From Callaeas wilsoni (taxonomy: Eukaryota > Chordata > Aves > Passeriformes > Callaeidae), in contig VWPU01004884.1 of the NCBI GenBank assembly GCA_013398955.1, positions 1 through 64,000 on the forward strand: a stretch of DNA of 64,000 nt, in the 5' to 3' direction. Of this stretch, positions 58,111 to 64,000 are shown in pieces. Below the pieces are notes generated by a model. The model was not told where the DNA came from and made no database searches. It worked only from the letters and a program-made list of their open reading frames with translations. Every line of letters starts with the position of its first letter. Positions within the stretch are counted from its first letter, which is position 1. The position numbers were made by a program, and so were the translations under genes.

Positions 58111-61100
58111 TGCTGTGAGTAGAGTTCATTGTTTCTTTGCTGAGCCCCCCACCAAAACTGGGACTTGGTCCTCCTGCAAGCAGCAGTGGTGCTGCCTGAT
58201 GGATTTATTAATAGAGCCTTATCGGTCAAAGCATGGCTGTAAAACAAGGAGCTGGAGCTGCAGGCACTGCCACAGAAGTTGTGTTGATTTAGTATACTGG
58301 TGTTGACCTGGGGCAGGGAGTGCCTCAGGGAGCTCCTGCTCTGAGCCTCTGGTGTTAAACAGATTGGAAACTGATGGGAGACCGAGGAAAAGGGAGTTTA
58401 GGCTGAGGAAACTAAATTAAATACCCGTTCCTTAGGGTGTGCAAGTAGGTTTCCAGCCCGGGTGGCTGCAGGAGGGCGGCTGGGAGCACACAGCAGCTCA
58501 TCCAGACTTTCTACCAGAGGACTGTTGCTGTGGGGTCCAGTGGAGTCCAGCTGGAAAAGCAGGGGAGCCGTGAGCTTTTGGCTGGAAAGGGAGCTGGATA
58601 AAGACCAGTGTTGTTGCTTCACAACATATATTTTGCTTTGTTTTTTTGCTTTTTTGCTTTTTTCCCCCCAGACTATTCCCCCCAGCCTTGTCTGTTTTCC
58701 TCTGGATTTGGGGTTTGGGTTACCCTGCTGACAGCTGCAGCTTTAAACCCACACAGACGGGGCTGCAGCCGCCGCAGGAGAGAGAAGCTGGAGCAATTGC
58801 TACTGCCTGGATTTTTTTTTCCTTCTTTTTTTAAATTTCTTTTTTCCTTGTCTCTTCACCCTGAACAGATCATGCAATAGTCAGCTGAAGGAAGCTTGCC
58901 AGGGAAAAGCAAAAACAAATGGTGTTCATTGTTTTGACTTGCTCTTCTCATTGGAAAAGGGCCACGGGCCCATCCTTCCGGATTTATTTTTTTTATGTGT
59001 TTTTGCCTCTATAAACAGAAGCTCTTATTTGTTCAGTAAAAACAGCTCTCCTTCAAGAACTTTATGGCCCTCCCTCCTCCTACAAGCAGCACTAAAGAAA
59101 TGCAGCAGACCATACTAAAAATATCTCGGAACTGGGCTTTTTAGGAGGACAGCAAGTGGCACATTGGCAGCATCGGTGCTGAACAGGTGGGGTAAAAAAC
59201 TCAAAACCTCAAGCAAATGAAATCTGTACCCTGTCTTCCCACGTGATTCCACTAAATCTACCCTAGCAGGGGAGGAGGATGCATACATCCATCCTGAAAA
59301 CAAGTGCAGGGGCAGGCTCTGGTTAAATGCTGGGTTCGTGTAACCCACCGTGGGTGGGCTGGAGGCTGTGCCACCTCCTCCCCACAGCAGCACGAGCAGC
59401 AGGACAGGCCTGAGTACAGCACAGGGGCAGCTTTCCAGAGCTCTATGTCTCCTGCACAATAATGGAGTCCAGGCTAAAGTTTGCAGGCCAAGAAACTGCA
59501 TTTTGAATACCTGGGACTAACCCTGCCGCCTGGGAAGGAGCATCCATGGGGCAAATTTGGGGTTTGTGATCATGCCATTGCCTGGTGCCAAGATGGCAAG
59601 ACAGATTTCATCACTGCCACAAAAGAAAAAGTAGAAAGCAGTCAGAAAGTAATCATCACAAGGAGACAGAGCAAGTTTTAGCTTGGTTCACGTGGCTGTG
59701 TCATGCAAGCCGTACTGCCCCAGGCACAGAAAGGGGGAGCAGGAAGGAAAGCGGAGGGAAAGGAAGGGCAGGAATGCTTTAAACCAGCTTTGCCACCCAA
59801 AGCAGCAAACACTGTGAATACAGTTCTGCTTCAGTTAATTTGTGAGGGACCAAGTAGTTTAAAAACAAATCCACCCCTTTGCACTCTGAAAGGAGAGGCA
59901 CAGGCAGTGCCCCCTGCCACCCTTTCCCTTGCACTGTTGCAGATTACCTTTGTGCTGTGGCATTTCCCACAACACTGGGTTAGGGCTGAGAGACTGGGCA
60001 ATCCAGGCAGTTGTAGGGAGCCAAGATTTGACTCATTGCTAAGGGCTGGTTTGGGCAGGGAGAGTGGAAAAAAGCAGAGAAAAGGCTCGGGGACGGGACT
60101 GCAAGTGCCCTCGTTCCCCTGCACAGGGAGACTCAGCTGTAAAGCAGACTGGTCTGCAGAGTGAGCAGGGAGCAATGTGGGACCAGGTAAGCAAGGGAAG
60201 GGTGCCACAGGTCAGGCTACTAAGCCAGTATACAAAAAGAAGAGAATAGGGTTCATGCTGTCAGTGCTGCCTGTGGTGCTGCGCCAGGCAGTGCAGAGCA
60301 GCCCCCCCAAATTCAGCTTCTCCATAAGGTTACTTTAAAAAAGTAAGGAAGTGCTGCTAAGGCTTTGCGTTACTGGGTAAGCAGATCTGCCTTTACCCTT
60401 GCAAGGGTAGTGCCAAGCACTGTCATGGGAGTGGTGTATTTCAGTCAGCAGCAGTTTATTTGTGTCTGTAAATACATGCAGCCTGACCACAGCTAGCATT
60501 CCTGAATGAAAACTCCAGCAGAAGGCATCAACGGGTCAAATGTGATGGAAAAATGTCAGTGCTTGTCTAGCCAAGTTGGAATCTGGATGCCCTTGCAACA
60601 TCATCTCCTCCTGTTTCCCCAGCCACAGCTGATGGCTACTGCTGCTGCTGCTGCGGGGCTGCCGGGGCTGGGGCTCACCAGTGCCCTTTCCCTGTGCAGC
60701 TGGCCTGGGGGAGGAGACAGCACCATTCCTTGAAAAAGTCAAGGCCAATGGCAGCATAATTTGTTTTGTGAATTGTGGAGATGCAGTGAAACCCGTCCCT
60801 GTTACACAAGCCGGAGTGAGGCATGCCCGCCTGCACCTTCATTGCCCTTTACGGTGGACTAAGAAGGTGCTGAACAGCTGAAGGCAAAGCCCAGGCTCTG
60901 GAAGATGAATGCTCCACACTCTTGAACTTATTTAACCTTGCGTTTCTTCAGCCAAGTGGAAAGCCATGGAGCTACAATTTTGAGAAAAGGATCACTAAGA
61001 TGTCTGCAGGAAATGCCACAGTGAGGTAACTCACTGCATCTGCAGCCCAGCAGCATCTCCTGGCCCCTGTACCCCAGCACCATCTCCATACCTGAACACA

Positions 61101-61467
61101 CGAACTGAGATTCGCTGCTGTTCTCCTCTCCACTGCCAGCCTGCAAAAGTCAAAACAATACAGCAGAGACACAGGAGTTTATTTCATCCTGTCCCTTTAT
61201 GCATGCCTACTAGTTTATGCTGGTATCCACTGGATGCAGCCCACCAGAAACTTGTCCATTCAGCTGCCATGACCCAGGATCACCCAATCTGCCTATGGGC
61301 AAAGGTTGCAACCATGGGTTGGCAGGATCCTGTCATGCACAAGCACATGGAGGCTTTATTTCCTCGATTACTTTATTGCGTTTTAGTACAAGCCGCCACT
61401 ATCAAGGCAAGCATACTGACAATTAGCAAAACAAATATATCTGTGCTACAAATAACTACTGTATGGC
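58111..61467. other. Intergenic region downstream of ITGB5
   Basis: No coding exon on either strand is recognisable. A (TTTTTGC)n-like tract lies at 58631-58670, with T-runs near 58810-58850. In mammals UMPS ends tail-to-tail with ITGB5, but I find none of its coding sequence here; it may lie beyond the window. Open frames such as the antisense one at 59115-59501 have no domain support. Confidence 0.7.
58631..58670 (+). repeat. T-rich (TTTTTGC)n tract
   Basis: Several TTTTTTGC units in tandem followed by a C-run. Low-complexity sequence. Confidence 0.8.
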
Positions 61468-62038
61468 TGTAGTGGTTTATCCCCAGCTGACAACTCAGCC
61501 CCACACAGCCACTCTCTCACTCTGCCATGGCGGGATCGGGGAGAGAATCAGAAGAGTAAAAGAGTGAGAAAACGTGGGTCAAGATAAATACAGTTCCATA
61601 AGTAAAGCCACAGCTGCATGCAAGCAAAACAAAACAAGGAATTCATTCCTTCAGAGTCTGACTGGCAGATGTTCAGCCAGTCTCAGGAAAACTGAGCTCC
61701 TTCACGCCTAATGGTGACTTGGGAAGACAGATGCCATGTACCCCCCTTCCTTCTTCTTCTCCCAGTTCTATATGTTTAGCATGATGCCATATGCTCTGGG
61801 ATATCCTGTGGTCAGTTGGGGTCAGCTGTCCTGGCTGTGTGCCCTCCCAACTCCTTGTGCACCCCCAGCATCCTCACTGGTGGGGTTGGGGGAGGAGCAG
61901 AAAAGGCCTTGAATCTGTGTAAGCTCTTCTCAGCTGTAACTGAAAATCTCTGTATTGTTAACACTGTTTCCAGCAAAAATCCAAATTGTGCTAGCTGCTA
62001 TGAAAAAAATTAACTTTATCTTGGCCAAAACCAGCTCA
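61468..62038 (-). mobile_element. Solo LTR of an avian ERVL-like endogenous retrovirus, minus strand
   Basis: Plus-strand sequence begins TGTAGTGGTTTATCCCCAGC and ends GGCCAAAACCAGCTCA. Reversed, it runs from a TG start with the GATAAAGTTAATTTT element, through a block ending CAGCTGACCCCAACTGACCA, a weak TATA-like CATATAGA, to an end CACTACA. The same order of elements occurs in the plus-strand LTR at 62811-63386, and the lengths agree (571 and 576 bp). No primer-binding site or polypurine tract flanks it, so it looks like a solo LTR. I cannot see a clear target-site duplication. The family name is from memory. Confidence 0.8.
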
Positions 62039-62166
62039 AGCAAATATGTATTTCAACAGCAGCCAAAATCAATATTAGCATTAATGAATATTAGTAGCAA
62101 TACAAGTCACTATAAAATTACCACTAGTAAAGGAGCAAATATGCTTACCAGTAATTATTATTTAGG
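62039..62166. other. AT-rich spacer between solo LTR and CR1
   Basis: About 130 bp of AT-rich sequence with no recognised family; it may be old flanking DNA. Confidence 0.6.
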
Positions 62167-62423
62167 ATAAGAGGAAAAGGATTCAAATTGTGCCAGGGGA
62201 GGTGTAGATTGGATATTAGGAAAAATTTCTTCACTGAAAGGGTTGTGAAGCATCGGAACAGGGTGCCCAGGGAAGTGGTGGAGTCAACAAACCTGGACGT
62301 GTTTAAAAGGCAAGTAGATGTAGCACTTTGGTATGTGGTTTAGAGGTGGGCTTGTCAGTGCTGGGATAACACTGGGATTCAATCATCATCCAACCTAAAT
62401 GATTCTATGATTTTATGATTCTA
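62167..62423 (+). mobile_element. CR1 LINE, 5'-truncated 3' end
   Basis: Contains the characteristic blocks TTGGATATTAGGAAAAATTT, CTTCACTGAAAGGGTTGTGA, GTGCCCAGGGAAGTGGTGGA and the terminal ATGATTCTATGATTTTATGA repeats of bird CR1 elements. About 250 bp of a roughly 4.5 kb element is present, the usual 5' truncation. No ORF is retained. Confidence 0.93.
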
Positions 62424-62503
62424 ATCCAACCCTTTCTTTCTTGGAGTGAAGAGGTCATGGTTAACTTTAGAGGTATTTGAACAACAGACAGTGTGCTCAG
62501 AAA

Positions 62504-62562
62504 GGCAGCAACCCTCCTCTTCTGCGTTCAGTTCCTAGGGTTATTGGATGGCAGCACAGACT
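62504..62562 (+). repeat. 58 bp dispersed repeat, copy 2
   Basis: Near-identical to 32449-32506 in intron 9. Here it sits directly between two CR1 3' ends. Confidence 0.75.
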
Positions 62563-62573
62563 AAAAATTTATA

Positions 62574-62622
62574 CTCAATGATTCCGAAGGTCTTTTCCAA
62601 CCTAAATGATTCTATGATTATA
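62574..62622 (+). mobile_element. Second CR1 3'-terminal fragment
   Basis: CTCAATGATTCCGAAGGTCT followed by TTTCCAACCTAAATGATTCT is the CR1 3' end. It starts abruptly after the 58 bp repeat, so it is a separate short copy or part of a disrupted one. Confidence 0.85.
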
Positions 62623-62740
62623 TGCATGCCTATGTACATGTGTGTGTGCATATAAATATATATATATATGTCACTGTGTATATATGTGTGTGTATATATG
62701 TGCACATACATATATAAAATGTTATATAAAATGTTACTGG
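62619..62740 (+). repeat. TA/TG microsatellite
   Basis: Imperfect TATATG/TGTGTA runs, including a direct repeat of TATAAAATGTTA, next to the CR1 tail from which it may have grown. Confidence 0.85.
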
Positions 62741-62810
62741 TACCAAGTGCTCATCAAACCCATCCCAGAAGTGGGGCAAGTTGAAAATGGGCAAAATCTC
62801 TCTTGGACAG

Positions 62811-63386
62811 TGTATTGAGTCTGACTGAGATAGAGTTCATTTTCCCTCAGCAGCTCTCACAGTGCTGTGCTTTGCATTGGGAGCTGGAAAGGTGTTGATA
62901 ACACACCGGTGTTTTGGCTACTGCTGAGCAGATCTGTCCCTCTCACATTCCCCCGCCCCGGTCAAGGGGCTGGGAGTGGGCAAGATCCTGGGAGGGCACA
63001 CGACCAGGCCAGCTGACCCAAATTAGCCAAAGGGATATTCCATACCGTATGACATCAGCTCAGATATAAAAGCTAAGGGAGGAGGGGGAACAGGGAGGCA
63101 TTTGTTACTCTACAATGTTTGCCTTCTGGAGCAGCCACTACGCGTGCTGAAGCCCTTCTTCCTGGGAAGTGCCTGAACATCGCTCACTGATGGGAAGTAG
63201 AGATTGACTTTTCCCTTTGCTTATGTGCGTGCAAACTTTCACTTGTCTTTCTTTTGCTTTAGTAAACTGCCTTATCTCAACCTACGAGTAGTTTTCCATC
63301 TTATTCTCTCCCATGTGCCGCTGGGAAGGGGAGCAATAGAGCGGCTCGGTGGGCACCTGGCACCCAGCCAAGGTCAACACACTACA
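62811..63386 (+). mobile_element. LTR of an avian ERVL-like endogenous retrovirus, plus strand (probable 5' LTR)
   Basis: Begins TGTATTGAGTCTGACTGAGA and ends CAACACACTACA, so it has TG...CA ends. A CRE-like TGACATCA lies at 63050-63057, a TATA box TATAAAAG at 63065-63072 and an AGTAAA signal at 63261-63266, giving a U3-R-U5 layout. It is followed within 10 bp by a TGG-starting candidate primer-binding site and an open frame, which suggests the 5' LTR of a provirus extending past the window. Family assignment is from memory of avian ERVL-type LTRs. Confidence 0.85.
63065..63072 (+). promoter_or_regulatory. LTR TATA box
   Basis: TATAAAAG preceded by a CRE-like TGACATCA and followed by a GGAGGAGGGGG purine tract, in the promoter position of the plus-strand LTR. 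Confidence 0.7.
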
Positions 63387-63394
63387 GTCCTTTT

Positions 63395-63412
63395 TGGCAC
63401 CCAAAGGTAGGA
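63395..63412 (+). other. Candidate retroviral primer-binding site
   Basis: TGGCACCCAAAGG starts 8 nt after the LTR's terminal CA, where a tRNA primer-binding site belongs. TGG at the start is normal (complement of tRNA CCA). I cannot assign the tRNA without a search. Confidence 0.55.
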
Positions 63413-63426
63413 TGAGATAAAGGGAG

Positions 63427-63455
63427 TTATATATATATATATCTATATCTATATT
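63427..63455 (+). repeat. TA microsatellite in the ERV leader
   Basis: TATATATATATATATC followed by TATATC units, between the primer-binding site and the open frame. Confidence 0.9.
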
Positions 63456-63563
63456 GCATGCTGTAGTAAAAAGTAAATCATAGTTATAGAGTAGCAAGCT
63501 CTTGTGCAGGACACAGTTTGTCAGCTGCACTGCTTATCTCTTTATTTAGCTAAGTTTGGGAAC

Positions 63564-64000
63564 ATGTTAACAAAAGCAATGGCTCTGTGCTTTGCTCTTA
63601 CACTGATGGCCTTGTGTGGGGGGAGCTATCTTCTGGGGATGGTGACTGATGTGAATGCTTTTATAATGCAGGCTACCATGGTCTTTGCTCATCCTTATGT
63701 AAGCTGTTTCATACTGTTAATAATATTAGTTAATACTGTTGGCATGCTGTGGAGTTCATGGAATCTGGCATCATCCTGGGGTAGGAGAAAACAAACTTTA
63801 GGTGAGGAGATATTGAAAGATGCCCTGAGGCATCCAGTTCCTGGGTGGCAGGGTGCATGGAAGGATTTGGGCAGGTTCCTAGGGCGGTTTTCAGCTCCCA
63901 TTTCCTGGGACTTTACACCTGAACAAGTAATCAACCCTGACAAACTGACCCGTCAACTGATAGAAGGGTGCCTTGCCCACCCCACTGAAAACCAGCAGCT
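63564..64000 (+). CDS. Open frame in ERV internal region, truncated by window end
   Basis: From ATG at 63564 (another in-frame ATG at 63579) the frame stays open for 145 codons to the window edge; the upstream in-frame stop is TAG at 63492. It sits about 170 nt after the candidate primer-binding site, where gag begins in a provirus. Residues about 6-26 and 46-64 are hydrophobic, with an Arg-Arg-Lys cluster at 74-76; the rest is soluble-looking and Pro/Trp-containing. I do not recognise a Gag domain. An intact frame suggests a fairly recent insertion or a real protein; the exact start is uncertain. Confidence 0.5.
   Translation, partial: MLTKAMALCFALTLMALCGGSYLLGMVTDVNAFIMQATMVFAHPYVSCFILLIILVNTVGMLWSSWNLASSWGRRKQTLGEEILKDALRHPVPGWQGAWKDLGRFLGRFSAPISWDFTPEQVINPDKLTRQLIEGCLAHPTENQQ

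Noticed and set aside
59115..59501. Antisense 128-codon frame downstream of ITGB5 as a possible end of the neighbouring gene UMPS
   Set aside because: The translation does not resemble UMPS or any other protein I know. No UMPS coding motif was found anywhere in 58.1-61.5 kb.

Overview
The window is vertebrate nuclear DNA, almost certainly from a bird and probably a songbird. The evidence is CR1 LINE 3' ends, LTRs of the kind I associate with avian ERVL-like endogenous retroviruses, and one intron-rich gene filling most of the sequence. That gene is integrin beta-5 (ITGB5) on the plus strand. I reconstruct 15 coding exons, from a partial exon 1 (1-49, part of the signal peptide) to the stop codon at 57622-57624. 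All splice sites are GT-AG, the phases are consistent, and the sum is 792 codons plus stop. The promoter, 5' UTR and first few codons lie upstream of base 1.

Layout: 1-420 is CpG-rich sequence around exon 1. Exons 2-9 (4049-32113) encode the PSI, hybrid and beta-I domains. Exon 10 (34414-34843) is unusually GC/CpG-rich and encodes the end of the hybrid domain and the first I-EGF modules. A 16.2 kb intron 10 follows. Exons 11-13 encode the rest of the I-EGF modules and the beta-tail domain, exon 14 the transmembrane helix and proximal tail, and exon 15 the distal tail with NPLY and NKSY motifs. The 3' UTR ends near an AATAAA at 58087.

From about 58.1 to 61.5 kb there is no recognisable gene. 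From 61468 to the end lies a nest of transposable elements: a minus-strand solo LTR, a truncated CR1, a second CR1 tail, TA/TG microsatellites, and a plus-strand LTR followed by a candidate primer-binding site and an open reading frame that runs off the window. The last set is probably the 5' end of a provirus.

The rest is ordinary intron. I found no second cellular gene, RNA gene or new multi-gene system. The most interesting observations are: (i) a roughly 200 bp segment present both just upstream of exon 13 and in the terminal 3' UTR; (ii) two weak splice donors, after exons 11 and 13, whose read-through would give secreted truncated beta-5; (iii) the open frame behind the plus-strand LTR, whose N-terminus looks membrane-spanning; and (iv) a 9 bp perfect stem-loop in the 3' UTR. 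Protein residue numbers below count from the first codon visible in the window.
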